In this document: in pieces, positions 1 to 10,228 of the stretch
Position numbering within the stretch: the stretch's first letter is position 1
Layout of the letters: every line of letters begins with the position of its first letter
Position numbers and translations under genes: made by a program
Notes under the pieces: model-generated
The model's database searches: none
What the model was told of the DNA's origin: nothing
The model's input: the letters and a program-made list of their open reading frames with translations, nothing else
NCBI RefSeq assembly: GCF_003206645.1
Contig: NZ_PZJP01000001.1
Location: forward strand, 69,904-117,828
Origin: Salinicola aestuarinus
GTDB lineage: Bacteria; Pseudomonadota; Gammaproteobacteria; Pseudomonadales; Halomonadaceae
Reading direction: 5' to 3'
Length of the DNA: 47,925 bases

Positions 1-58
1 GGCGCTCGGCGTTGGTGGGGAGTGTCTGGCGTCATCCCGCAGCGGGTGAGGCCGAGGC

Positions 59-1801
<1,743 letters not shown>

Positions 1802-1916
1802 GAGCCCTCGCTGTTACCGGTATCTATGGACGCCCGGCACCCCCTTGGCCGGACACGCAGGAACGTTCCAAGGGTAGATGCTCTCGCCGACGAAGTTAAC
1901 TCAGGTGATTCCGACT

Positions 1917-3326
1917 TCACTCATCGGCCAGCGCCGGCAGCAGCACCTTCAGTTTACGGGTGAGGGTGTTGCGACCCCAGCCGAGCAGCTCTGCCGCCTC
2001 GCCCTTGCGTCCGCCGGTGTGCTTGAGCGCCGTCTCGATGAGGATGCGCTCGAAGTCCGGTACCGCCTCCTCCAACAGGTGCGTCTGCCCGGAGGCCAGC
2101 GCGCGATCCGCCCACTCGCGGAAAGCGTGGCGCCAGTCGTTGCTCGGGATGTCGCCTTCCTCGAGCTGGCGAAGCTCCGGCGGCAGGTCATCCACCAGCA
2201 CCTCGCGGCCGGACGCCATCACCGTCAGCCAGCGACAGGTGTTCTCGAGCTGGCGCACGTTACCGGGCCACGGCAGCCGGGTCAGGTGTGTCTCGGCACT
2301 CTCGGTAAGCACCTTGGGCTCGGCGGAGAGCTCCTTGGCCGCCTCGGCGAGAAAATGCTGGGCGAGCCGCGGGATGTCCTCGCGCCGCTCGGCCAGCGTC
2401 GGCAGGTGCACGCGGATGACGTTGAGCCGGTGAAAGAGATCCTCGCGAAAGCGACCGTCGTTCACCAGCGATTCGAGGTGCTGATGGGTGGCGGCGATGA
2501 TGCGCACGTCCACCTTGACCGGAACATGGCCGCCGACCCGGTAGAACTCCCCGTCAGCAAGCACCCGCAGCAGCCGGGTCTGGGTCTCTGCTGGCATGTC
2601 GCCGATCTCGTCGAGAAAGAGCGTGCCGCCGTCGGCCTGCTCGAAGCGTCCTCGGCGCTGCGCCGTCGCGCCGGTGAAGGCCCCTTTTTCATGGCCGAAC
2701 AGCTCCGACTCCATCAGATCCTTGGGAATGGCCGCCATGTTGAGCGCGATGAACGGATTGCCGGAGCGCGGACTGTGCTGATGCAGCGCTTGGGCGACGC
2801 GCTCCTTGCCGGTACCGGACTCCCCGTTGATCAGCACGGTAATGTGCGACTGCGAGAGCCGGCCGATGGCGCGAAACACCTCCTGCATCGCCGGCGCCTC
2901 ACCGATGATCTCGGCCGAGAGCCCCTCCGGCATCGCCGCAGGCGAGCGGCGCTCCCGCGCATGGGCCACGCCGCGGCGCACCAGCGCCAGCGCATCGTCG
3001 ACATCGAACGGCTTGGGCAGATACTCGAACGCGCCGCCCTGATAGGAGGCGACGGCACTATCCAGATCCGAATGGGCGGTCATCACGATGACCGGGAGAT
3101 CGGGGTTCTGCTCACGCACCTTGGCCATCAGATCGAGGCCGTCGAGGCCGGGCATGCGGATATCGGTGAGCAACACATCCGGTGGGTGGCGTTCGATCGA
3201 CTCGAGGGCGATATCGGCACGCTCGAAGCTGGTCACTTCGAGATCCGGCTGAGCGAGCGCCCGCTCGAGCACCCAGCGGATGGCGCGGTCGTCGTCGACG
3301 ATCACGATACGAGCGACATCTGTCAT
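1917..3326 (-). CDS. ntrC: Nitrogen regulation response regulator NtrC (GlnG)
   Basis: Sigma-54 activator of nitrogen-limitation genes, phosphorylated by NtrB. Receiver domain about 1-120, with the acidic pocket at D11-D13, phospho-acceptor D55 (LLTDIRMPG) and K105. AAA+ domain about 138-370, with Walker A GESGTGKE near 168-175, the sigma-54 contact loop GAFTGA at 215-220 and Walker B GGTLFLDE at 233-240. A Fis-type helix-turn-helix lies at the C-terminus (GEAAELLGWGRNTLTRKL). The 469-residue length is normal for NtrC. I chose the ATG at 3326 because the receiver begins directly there and GGAGA lies 6 nt upstream; the frame stays open further upstream, but that part is not NtrC-like. It follows ntrB by 52 nt, so the two are co-transcribed. 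The sequence fits NtrC better than other NtrC-family regulators because of its pairing with NtrB and glnA. Confidence 0.97.
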   Translation of the reverse strand: MTDVARIVIVDDDRAIRWVLERALAQPDLEVTSFERADIALESIERHPPDVLLTDIRMPGLDGLDLMAKVREQNPDLPVIVMTAHSDLDSAVASYQGGAFEYLPKPFDVDDALALVRRGVAHARERRSPAAMPEGLSAEIIGEAPAMQEVFRAIGRLSQSHITVLINGESGTGKERVAQALHQHSPRSGNPFIALNMAAIPKDLMESELFGHEKGAFTGATAQRRGRFEQADGGTLFLDEIGDMPAETQTRLLRVLADGEFYRVGGHVPVKVDVRIIAATHQHLESLVNDGRFREDLFHRLNVIRVHLPTLAERREDIPRLAQHFLAEAAKELSAEPKVLTESAETHLTRLPWPGNVRQLENTCRWLTVMASGREVLVDDLPPELRQLEEGDIPSNDWRHAFREWADRALASGQTHLLEEAVPDFERILIETALKHTGGRKGEAAELLGWGRNTLTRKLKVLLPALADE

Positions 3327-3378
3327 GACGATTCTCCAGCGGTAGTGGGGGTCGCGTTGCCAGCATCGCAACCGAGGG

Positions 3379-4434
3379 TCATGGCGACGCCTCGAGCGGT
3401 ATCAGCAGGCGAAACTCGGTGGCACCTGGGCGCGAGTCGCACTCGATCAACCCCTGATGCTGATGCAGGATCGACTGGGCGATGGAGAGCCCAAGCCCGC
3501 TGCCTTCGGCACGCCCGGAGACCATCGGGAAGAACAGCGTCTCGCGAATGGGCTCGGGAATGCCCGGTCCGTTGTCGATGATCGCCACCTCGCAGACCAT
3601 GCGGTGCCGATCCACGCCAAGCGTGAACTGGCGCCGAACGCGCGTTCGCAGCAGCAGGCGCGGCGACGGCGTGGCGTGCTCCTCCATCGCCTGCACCGCG
3701 TTACGGGCAATGTTCAACGTCGCCTGAATGAGCTGGGCCTCGTCACCGATCAGCTCCGGCACGCTGGGGTCGTAATCGCGCTCGAAGACCAGCTTGGCGT
3801 GCTCGGCCTCGAGCAGCGCCCGCACCCGCTCCAGCACCTTGTGGACGTTGAGCGGCTCGTGCCGAATGATGGTGTTCGGCCCCAGCATGCGGTCGACCAG
3901 ATCGCGCAGCCGATCCGCCTCCTCGACGATGATCCGAGTAAACTCCGCCAGCTGCGGATCGGGCAGATCGCGCTCGAGCAACTGCGCCGCCCCGCGGATG
4001 CCACCGAGCGGGTTTTTCACCTCGTGGGCGAGCCCCCGCATCAGCGCCTTGACCGTCTCCTGACGCGCGATCAGCGCCTCCTCGCGGGAGATTCGCATCA
4101 GCCGGTCGCGCGGTTCGATCTCGACCAGCAGCTCGCGACTGGTCATCGGCGTGGCGGTGAAGTCCACCGTCACCGACTCACCGGTGGCGAACACCAGCGT
4201 CGCCTCACGCTGGGTATAGGGATGAAACTCCTCCATCGCCTTTTGCAGTACCACTCGGATCGCATCGTTCTCGCCGGCCAGACACTCGAGCCAGTGGCCG
4301 ACCACACGGGGGCGACTGGCGGCCAGCAACGCCTCGGCGGCCGGGTTGAGCCAGCGCACGCGGAGGCGTTCGTCGAGCAGCACCACGGCAGTGGTCAGAT
4401 GCTCCAGCAAACGTTGATACATACGTTGTTCCAT
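3379..4434 (-). CDS. ntrB: Nitrogen regulation sensor kinase/phosphatase NtrB (GlnL)
   Basis: Cytoplasmic histidine kinase/phosphatase that sets the phosphorylation state of NtrC, normally under PII control. An N-terminal PAS-type domain (about 1-115; VVLLDERLRVRWLNPAAEALL) is followed by the H-box GLAHEVKNPLGG with H137. The ATPase domain has the N-box NIARNAVQAM, G1 DNGPGIP and G2 GSGLGLSIAQ. No membrane segment is present, as expected for NtrB. Two in-frame ATGs are plausible, at 4434 (MEQRMYQ) and 4422 (MYQRLL). Neither has a strong ribosome site, and I use the first. The frame is open to 4506, but that part is not NtrB-like. A likely NtrC site lies 97 nt upstream of the start, suggesting an internal autoregulated promoter for ntrBC. 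Confidence 0.96.
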   Translation of the reverse strand: MEQRMYQRLLEHLTTAVVLLDERLRVRWLNPAAEALLAASRPRVVGHWLECLAGENDAIRVVLQKAMEEFHPYTQREATLVFATGESVTVDFTATPMTSRELLVEIEPRDRLMRISREEALIARQETVKALMRGLAHEVKNPLGGIRGAAQLLERDLPDPQLAEFTRIIVEEADRLRDLVDRMLGPNTIIRHEPLNVHKVLERVRALLEAEHAKLVFERDYDPSVPELIGDEAQLIQATLNIARNAVQAMEEHATPSPRLLLRTRVRRQFTLGVDRHRMVCEVAIIDNGPGIPEPIRETLFFPMVSGRAEGSGLGLSIAQSILHQHQGLIECDSRPGATEFRLLIPLEASP

Positions 4435-4530
4435 CGTGGTGATCCGGCATGTTCTTCTACAGTGCAAAAACCGCGCCAGTGGGGAAAACGGCCACTGCTG
4501 CGTCACGGAGGTCAGGCCAGACGATCATGA

Positions 4531-4547
4531 TGCACCAAAATAGCGCA
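4531..4547. promoter_or_regulatory. Putative NtrC binding site upstream of ntrB
   Basis: The 17-bp sequence TGCACCAAAATAGCGCA fits the 7-3-7 inverted repeat of NtrC sites (TGCACCA-N3-TGGTGCA), with two mismatches in the second arm. It lies in the 264-bp gap between ntrB and the DUF4124 gene. In enteric bacteria an NtrC site before glnL represses that promoter, so autoregulation is a reasonable inference. Confidence 0.6.
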
Positions 4548-4698
4548 CTACGCGTCACCATTGAGGCGGACACGCGCCAATCAATCTCAGCCAAGAGAAT
4601 GAAGTGAGGCCGGTCGAGCGAGAAACGACGCTTTATGCCGGTGCAACGACGCGTACCGGTCAGGCAGACTGCACCGCATGCGCCTCGGTGGGCGGGGC

Positions 4699-5292
4699 TC
4701 AGGGGCGACCGGAACGATGGGGATTCGAGGGCAGATTGACGCTGGCGCGCTGCACGTAGAGCGTGACCGGGGGCGTTGCCAGACGAACGCGACCGCTGGC
4801 GTCAACGAGCTCGGCCACCAGCTGGTATTCACCGCGGTCGAGCCCGGTCAGCGCGAAGACACGCGTATGCAGCGCCGACTGGCGGAGGGTCCCGTTGACA
4901 CGTAGCTGGACGCGATCTCCCTGATGCAGTGCAGGCTCGATATCGAGCTGGACCTGAACGTTGCCCGCCTGGCCGGTCGGCAGTGTCTGCTCGTCGCTCG
5001 GCGAGGCGATGGCGAACCGCGCGTACTCGAACGCCTCCCGCGGGCCCGCGCCGCCGTCGGTTTCAGCGCTGCGTGAGGGCGCGGCAGCCGCCGCCGGGTC
5101 GACTACCGTGATGGGATCCAGCGCGAACCGCTCGCCGGCGCGCGGTTCATCGCTGAACACCACGCTGCCGTCGGCGGCGCGATGCTTGTAGACCGTCGCG
5201 GCCACCGCCGGCCCGGCCAGCAGTCCCAGGCACAGCAAGGCGATACCCGGCGCGACGATGTTCGAGTGTGCTCGATGTCCGACTCTCCGCAT
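4699..5292 (-). CDS. DUF4124 domain-containing secreted protein
   Basis: Function unknown. The 197-residue product starts with a signal peptide (hydrophobic segment about 15-31, ending AVAA), then a DUF4124 segment with the typical start VYKHRAADGSVVFSDEP. A low-complexity Ala/Ser/Gly linker follows, about residues 68-85. The C-terminal part (about 90-185) looks like an immunoglobulin-like beta domain (FAIASPSDEQTLPTGQAGNVQVQLDIEP). It is therefore probably periplasmic. Start ATG 5292 is preceded by AGGGGG ten nt upstream. It lies between glnA and ntrBC on the same strand. From memory, DUF4124 genes are often found at this position in Pseudomonas and relatives, so the linkage looks conserved, but a nitrogen role has not been shown as far as I know. 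Confidence 0.82.
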   Translation of the reverse strand: MRRVGHRAHSNIVAPGIALLCLGLLAGPAVAATVYKHRAADGSVVFSDEPRAGERFALDPITVVDPAAAAAPSRSAETDGGAGPREAFEYARFAIASPSDEQTLPTGQAGNVQVQLDIEPALHQGDRVQLRVNGTLRQSALHTRVFALTGLDRGEYQLVAELVDASGRVRLATPPVTLYVQRASVNLPSNPHRSGRP

Positions 5293-5380
5293 GACCGCTC
5301 GCCCCCTGAAGATTTTCCTGACTATCGACCGACGACGCCGTTTTCTTGCGCTGCGGCCAGCTTGCCCTCTCTATAGAGGA

Positions 5381-5452
5381 GTCTTAACAAAAAGAGCCCT
5401 AACAAAAAGAGCCCCGACCCCAATAGCCCTAACGAAAAGCCCTAACGAAAAA
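5381..5452. repeat. Degenerate tandem repeat with GCCCTAAC core
   Basis: Five head-to-tail units of 13-15 bp in the glnA-DUF4124 gap. Four carry G(C/T)C(C/T)TAAC followed by an A-rich tail. The middle unit (5411-5425) is diverged. The last unit runs into the 5' side of the glnA terminator hairpin. The copies look like slippage products around a terminator-type sequence. Confidence 0.7.
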
Positions 5453-5473
5453 GCCCCACCGAAGTGGGGCTTT
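5450..5473 (-). terminator. Intrinsic terminator of glnA
   Basis: Read on the minus strand, a perfect stem GCCCCAC/GTGGGGC, extended to 10 bp by A-T pairs, closes a UUCG tetraloop and is followed directly by TTTTT. It starts 66 nt after the glnA stop codon. The UUCG loop and T tract make this a textbook rho-independent terminator, separating glnA from the DUF4124-ntrBC genes. Confidence 0.9.
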
Positions 5474-5538
5474 CGTTGCGCGGCCAGCGTAAGACGACTC
5501 GCTCTCACAGGTTGGCCGGCATCAGGCGCTGATCGAAC

Positions 5539-6945
5539 TTAGACGCTGTAGTACAGCTCGAACTCGACCGGGTGGGTCGCCATGCGCAGGCGATCGACTT
5601 CTTCGTTCTTCAGCTCGATGTAGCCATCGATCATGCTGTCGGTGAAGACGCCACCCTCGGTGAGGAAGGCGCGATCGGCGTCGAGCGCTTCCAGGGCCTG
5701 ATCGAGGCTGTTGGCCACGGTCGGGATCTTCTTGCCCTCTTCCGGCGGCAGGTCGTACAGATTCTTGTCCATGGCATCGCCCGGATGAATCTTGTTCTTG
5801 ATGCCGTCGATACCGGCCATCAGCATCGCCGAGAAGGCGAGGTACGGGTTGGCGGTCGGGTCGGGGAAGCGAGTCTCGACACGCTTGCCTTTCGGGCTCG
5901 AGGTGTACGGAATACGGATCGAGGCGGAGCGGTTGCGCGCGCTGTAGGCGAGCATGACCGGCGCTTCGAAGCCCGGCACCAGACGCTTGTAGGAGTTGGT
6001 CGACGCGTTGGTGAAGGCGTTCAGGGCACGTGCGTGCTTGATGATGCCGCCGATGTAGTAGAGCGCCATCTCGGACAGGCCCGCGTACTCGTCGCCCGCG
6101 AACTGGTTGGTGCCGTCTTTCCAGAAGGACTGGTGCACGTGCATGCCGGAGCCGTTGTCGCCGACCAGGGGCTTGGGCATGAACGTCGCGGTCTTGCCGT
6201 AGGCGTGGGCGACGTTGTGGATGACGTACTTCATCTCCTGAACTTCGTCGGCCTTCTTCACCAGCGTGTTGAACTTGACGCCGATCTCGTTCTGGCCGGC
6301 GTTCGCCACCTCGTGGTGATGAACTTCGACGCCCTGGCCGATAGCCTGAAGCGTGTTGCACATCGCGCTGCGGATGTCGTGGAAGCTGTCAACCGGCGGG
6401 ACCGGAAAGTAGCCGCCCTTGACGCGCGGACGGTGCGCCAGGTTGCCGCCTTCGAACTGACGATCCGTGGCCCAGGCGCCCTCTTCCGAGGAGATCTTGT
6501 ACATCGAGCCTTCGATGTCGGTCTTGAAGTGGACCTCGTCGAAGATGAAGAACTCGGGCTCCGGACCAAAGAAGGCGGTGTCGCCAAGGCCGGTGCTGTT
6601 GAGGTAGGCCTCGGCACGCTTGGCGATGGAGCGCGGATCACGCTCGTAGCCCTGCATGGTCGCCGGCTCGATGATGTCACAGCGCAGGATCAGCGTGGCG
6701 TCTTCGGTGAACGGGTCGAGAAAGCCGGTGCCGTCTTCCGGGCGCAGAATCATGTCCGACTCGTTGATGCCCTTCCAGCCTTCGATGGAGGAGCCGTCAA
6801 ACATTTGGCCGTCTTCGAAGAACTCGTCGTCGACGGCGCTGGCCGGGATCGTGACGTGCTGCTCCTTGCCCTTGGTATCGGTAAAGCGCAGATCGATCCA
6901 CTTGACGTCGTGTTCTTCGATAAGGGCGAGGGTTTTCTCAGACAT
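5539..6945 (-). CDS. glnA: Glutamine synthetase type I (GlnA)
   Basis: Catalyses ATP-dependent glutamine synthesis from glutamate and ammonium; dodecameric and cytoplasmic. The 468 residues match the usual GSI length. Beta-grasp N-domain about 15-100; catalytic domain with metal ligands in FFGPEPEFF (126-134), NEIGVKF (219-225) and GSGMHVHQS (265-273). The adenylylation tyrosine is Y397 in [10 protein letters not shown], so this is the GSI-beta class regulated by GlnE. ATG 6945 was chosen because GGAGG lies 5 nt upstream and the family N-terminus begins there; the open frame continues to 6996 without family sequence. Transcription is likely from a sigma-54 promoter about 100 nt upstream with an NtrC site, and it ends at a UUCG hairpin. 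Confidence 0.98.
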   Translation of the reverse strand: MSEKTLALIEEHDVKWIDLRFTDTKGKEQHVTIPASAVDDEFFEDGQMFDGSSIEGWKGINESDMILRPEDGTGFLDPFTEDATLILRCDIIEPATMQGYERDPRSIAKRAEAYLNSTGLGDTAFFGPEPEFFIFDEVHFKTDIEGSMYKISSEEGAWATDRQFEGGNLAHRPRVKGGYFPVPPVDSFHDIRSAMCNTLQAIGQGVEVHHHEVANAGQNEIGVKFNTLVKKADEVQEMKYVIHNVAHAYGKTATFMPKPLVGDNGSGMHVHQSFWKDGTNQFAGDEYAGLSEMALYYIGGIIKHARALNAFTNASTNSYKRLVPGFEAPVMLAYSARNRSASIRIPYTSSPKGKRVETRFPDPTANPYLAFSAMLMAGIDGIKNKIHPGDAMDKNLYDLPPEEGKKIPTVANSLDQALEALDADRAFLTEGGVFTDSMIDGYIELKNEEVDRLRMATHPVEFELYYSV

Positions 6946-7053
6946 GTTGTCCTCCACTGTGAGCTGGGGCTCGATTCGTTGGCGAATGTCCAACACCGCT
7001 TTTTAGCATGCACCAAAGGCGATTGCCCACGTGCACAACGTTTCCCAGACAAA

Positions 7054-7069
7054 TGCAGAGAATGTGCCA
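7054..7069 (-). promoter_or_regulatory. Sigma-54 (RpoN) promoter of glnA
   Basis: Minus strand TGGCACATTCTCTGCA: the -24 element TGGCAC and the -12 element CTGC have exactly 10 bp between GG and GC, one mismatch from TGGCAC-N5-TTGC. Predicted start of transcription is near 7043, leaving a leader of about 98 nt before glnA. Confidence 0.85.
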
Positions 7070-7229
7070 AAATGGCGCAAACCCCATTAAAAGCCTTTTA
7101 GGCAACTGATTAAAAAGCACTTTTTTTAATATCGCGAAAAACATAAACGACTGAAATGACGCATCACATCCCAAATCGATAAAGCGAGCCGGCAGACGCG
7201 CACCATAAGGACGCCTTTATTCGTTCTTC

Positions 7230-7246
7230 TGCACCAAAAAAATGCA
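7230..7246. promoter_or_regulatory. NtrC enhancer site for glnA
   Basis: TGCACCAAAAAAATGCA has TGCACCA in the left arm and TGC-N11-GCA symmetry. It lies about 170 bp upstream of the sigma-54 promoter, a normal enhancer distance. A weaker half-site CGCACCA at 7199-7205 lies 31 bp closer to glnA, similar to the spacing of the paired sites at enteric glnA. The second site is tentative. Confidence 0.65.
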
Positions 7247-7409
7247 TCCAGACGCCGGCCGTGACGTTCGCTTTCCGCCAAACCAACGAATATCCTCGAT
7301 CACAGGAATCAGGACACAGGCATTCGATCGATCATCGCTTGGTAATAGCTGCTGTATCGATAAACCGGGGTCGTAGACGCGGCAGAGTCGCGCCGCAAAG
7401 GGAGTTGCG

Positions 7410-8408
7410 ATGGCCAGGATAGAACGCCCACAGAGTGTGGTTCAGCGTCTTCGCGGCCATTGGCGGCGCAGCGTGAGCGAACCCCTTTGGGGCCGTAGTG
7501 CGATACTTGCGATCAACCGCGTTCTCGCCAGCGAGGATGAGGCGCGCCTGCCGCATCGGCGACATTACTGTCTGGGGCCGGAGAGTCTCGAGCAGCTGAT
7601 CGCAAGCCTGGCCGAGAGCGCACAGCTCGTCAGCCTGAATCACGCGCTGCAGCTACACCATGACCAGCTTCCGCGGATCGCGCTGACCATCGACGGTGGC
7701 TGGCGCGACGTCGCCACGCAGATTCATCCCACCCTCGAGCGGCTAGCCTTTCCCGCCAGCGTGTTCTTGCCCGACCCCAGCCTGCGCCAGCCATGGATGC
7801 CGGATCGTCTGTCGATCGCCGAAGCGCTGTGGCATGACGAGAGCGATCACGGACGCATCGCGGCTCGCCTGGCGGATCTGGGGCTGCCGCGCGCGCCCCA
7901 CGGCGGCTGCGACGAGCGCAAGAGTCACGCCATCGACGAGTATATGGAGGCGCTAACGACGAGCGGGACGATTCCGCTCAGGGAGATCGCCGATCGCCTG
8001 TGGCGTGAAGAGTCGAGCGGGGAAGAGGGCTATGCAGGCGCGGCGCTCGATGCCTTCAGCGTGCGCCGGCTGGATCATGGAGGACTACTGCGCTTTGGTC
8101 AGCTGACCGATGTCGCGGCGCTCGCCGCCAGCTGCGATGCCCGGCGGGCGCTACAGAGCGGTCGCCAACGGCTGGCGCGGCTCTGTCGCGAGCCGCTGGC
8201 GATTCGCGCCTGCACCGACGTCGGCGACATCGGTCGACTGGACCGCTTCACCCCGCTCGACGCCGAGGCGCGCTGGCTGACGCGGACGCCGGGCTGGCTG
8301 GAGCCCGGCGTCCATGCGAAGCACCTGCCACGTTTCGTCATCGACCAGCCGCTGGCCAGCAGCTCCGGAAAGCTCTTCGACTGGCTGCTAGGGCACCTGC
8401 CGGCCTAG
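7410..8408 (+). CDS. NodB-like polysaccharide deacetylase-fold protein with degenerate active site
   Basis: Of 332 residues, the segment near 88-113 (PRIALTIDGGWRDVATQIHPTLERLAFPASVFLP) resembles the first strand and motif of NodB-type polysaccharide deacetylases, usually TFDDGW. The first Asp (D95) is kept but the second, metal-binding Asp is Gly. I cannot find the H-S/T-x-x-H metal motif that should follow. It may be an inactive relative or a different enzyme on the same fold. No signal peptide is visible. Start ATG 7410 has AGGGAG 7 nt upstream. It is divergent from glnA and converges on the chemoreceptor gene; the two stop codons overlap inside a palindrome. Confidence 0.6.
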   Translation: MARIERPQSVVQRLRGHWRRSVSEPLWGRSAILAINRVLASEDEARLPHRRHYCLGPESLEQLIASLAESAQLVSLNHALQLHHDQLPRIALTIDGGWRDVATQIHPTLERLAFPASVFLPDPSLRQPWMPDRLSIAEALWHDESDHGRIAARLADLGLPRAPHGGCDERKSHAIDEYMEALTTSGTIPLREIADRLWREESSGEEGYAGAALDAFSVRRLDHGGLLRFGQLTDVAALAASCDARRALQSGRQRLARLCREPLAIRACTDVGDIGRLDRFTPLDAEARWLTRTPGWLEPGVHAKHLPRFVIDQPLASSSGKLFDWLLGHLPA

Positions 8409-8414
8409 GCCGGC
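8399..8414. repeat. 16-bp palindrome containing both convergent stop codons
   Basis: GCCGGCCTAGGCCGGC is a perfect palindrome. The central CTAG supplies TAG to the plus-strand gene (8406-8408) and TAG to the minus-strand chemoreceptor (8405-8407), so both proteins end in Leu-Pro-Ala. It could fold as a hairpin in either transcript, but there is no T tract. Confidence 0.9.
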
Positions 8415-10057
8415 AACGCTCGGGGAGCCTCACCGCGCCGCGACGTCTCAGGCGCCGACGAGGCGGCTGTGGCATTCGACGCATCCGTATCGCCGATCTC
8501 GAACGACGCCATGGCGGCCAACAGCTGGTTCGCCTGCTCCCTCAGGGCGTGGGTGGCGCGCTGACTCTGATCCGCCATACCGGCATTCTGCTGCGTCGTG
8601 CGGTCCAGCTCGTTGACCGCGTCACCGACCTGACTCACGCCCATGCGCTGCTCCGCACTCGCCTGACTGATCTCCGCCATGAGGCTGCTCACACGGCGAA
8701 TGGCCGCCAGCACATCGTCGATCGTCGAACCGGCACGATCCACCAGCTGCGTGCCGTCGGTGGTCCGTTTGACGCTGCTGTCGATCAACCCGCGAATGTC
8801 GCGTGCCGCTTCAGCGGCGCGCCCCGCCAGATTGCGCACTTCGCTGGCCACCACGGCAAAGCCGCGTCCGTGCTCGCTGGCGCGCGCCGCCTCGACCGAG
8901 GCATTCAGCGCCAGAATGTTGGTCTGGAAGGCGATGTCGTCGATCAGGCTGACGATATCGGCGATCCGATTCGACTCCTGATTGATCTCTCGCATCGTCG
9001 TGACGACCTCCGAGAAAGCTTCACCGGCGCGCTCGGCAACCGCCGCCGCCTCCGTGGCGAACTGATCCCCCTGCGCCGCGTTGTCGGCATTCTGGCGCAC
9101 CGTCGAGTCGAGCTCTTCCATTGACGACGACGTCTGTTCGAGCGCCGCAGCCTGAGATTGCGTTCGCGAGGCAAGCAGGCGATTGTCCTCGTCGATCCGC
9201 ACGCTCGCCGCGGCCACGGCATTGGCCCCCTGGCGCACGTCAGCCACGGTTTCGCGGAGGGTCGCCGCGGTTTTCTCAAGCTCGCCCATGATGCTCCGAC
9301 CGGGGCGCGCTCGGGAGGCCACGATGTCCAGACGCCCACGCCCGATGGCCGCCGCCAGCGAACGCACCTCAGCGGGCTCGGCACCCAGCGTGCGTTTGAG
9401 CCAGAGGGTCAAGCCGGTGGCGAGTGCGATACCCAGCACCAGGGCGACACCGCAAAGGGCGATCATCAACCAGCGGAAGCCGGCCGCGACCCCGCGCACC
9501 TCCGCCACTTCCTCTTGATTGAGGGCTCCCTGATAGTCGATGAAGGCGTTGATGGCGCCGAGCCAGTCAATCAGTGCCGGGCGGGCTTCTTCGAGCACCA
9601 GCATCTGAGCCGAGTAATTGGCGCCGTTGCCACGGAGTTCGAGCACCCTGGCAATGATCGGTAGCGTTCGCGCCTGGGCGGCTTCGATCCCGGCGTAGAG
9701 CGAACTGTCTCGTTCCGTGGTATTGGCCGGCTCGGCGAGAATCGCCTGCATCTTCTGCTCGGCGACGACGAACGTCGCTCCCAGGCGCTCGATCAGCGCG
9801 AGCACGTCGGGCACCTCGCTATTGTCGACCAGCGTAAGGTCACGGATGGCGATGGCACGATCGTGGACACTGCCGCGCATATCGACGGCGTAGCGCTGTT
9901 TGACGCTATTCACGTCATTGATGTGTGACAGACCGCTGTCGATGGTCTGGACGCGCCAGACCCCGACGGCCGTCACGGTTAGCATCAACCCGAGAATGAC
10001 GGCAAAACCGCAACCCAGGCGGGCGCCCAGGCTCATGTCACGCAAGATTCTGATCAT
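8405..10057 (-). CDS. Methyl-accepting chemotaxis protein
   Basis: Membrane chemoreceptor of 550 residues. TM1 about 11-34, a periplasmic sensor about 35-193 that looks helical and 4HB-like, TM2 about 194-220, HAMP about 221-275, then a long cytoplasmic signalling coiled coil. The hairpin tip that binds CheA/CheW is clear (DIAFQTNILALNASVEAARA, then GRGFAVVASEVRNLAGR). The C-terminus ends EAPRALPA, with no NWETF-type pentapeptide for CheR/CheB tethering. The ligand is unknown. I chose ATG 10057 (MIRILRDMSL) because TM1 follows at once; the ribosome site is weak and ATG 10036 is an alternative. No other che genes are nearby, so it is an orphan receptor. Confidence 0.94.
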   Translation of the reverse strand: MIRILRDMSLGARLGCGFAVILGLMLTVTAVGVWRVQTIDSGLSHINDVNSVKQRYAVDMRGSVHDRAIAIRDLTLVDNSEVPDVLALIERLGATFVVAEQKMQAILAEPANTTERDSSLYAGIEAAQARTLPIIARVLELRGNGANYSAQMLVLEEARPALIDWLGAINAFIDYQGALNQEEVAEVRGVAAGFRWLMIALCGVALVLGIALATGLTLWLKRTLGAEPAEVRSLAAAIGRGRLDIVASRARPGRSIMGELEKTAATLRETVADVRQGANAVAAASVRIDEDNRLLASRTQSQAAALEQTSSSMEELDSTVRQNADNAAQGDQFATEAAAVAERAGEAFSEVVTTMREINQESNRIADIVSLIDDIAFQTNILALNASVEAARASEHGRGFAVVASEVRNLAGRAAEAARDIRGLIDSSVKRTTDGTQLVDRAGSTIDDVLAAIRRVSSLMAEISQASAEQRMGVSQVGDAVNELDRTTQQNAGMADQSQRATHALREQANQLLAAMASFEIGDTDASNATAASSAPETSRRGEAPRALPA

Positions 10058-10228
10058 TGGCGGTACCGGACTTCCTGTCAGTGAGCGAGATCGCCCCCTC
10101 ACAGGACGATGGAATAGCCTTCGGCCTGCCGGCATCGATCTTGAGATTCCCCGTATTGGACATTGGTCGTACCCAATCGCCCTGCTCACTCACCAACCCG
10201 CGCCAACGCTGGCCAGAAGGGGCCATGC

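Noticed and set aside
6938..7174. Minus-strand 78-aa open frame upstream of glnA
   Set aside because: It covers the sigma-54 promoter and the glnA leader and lacks coding character.
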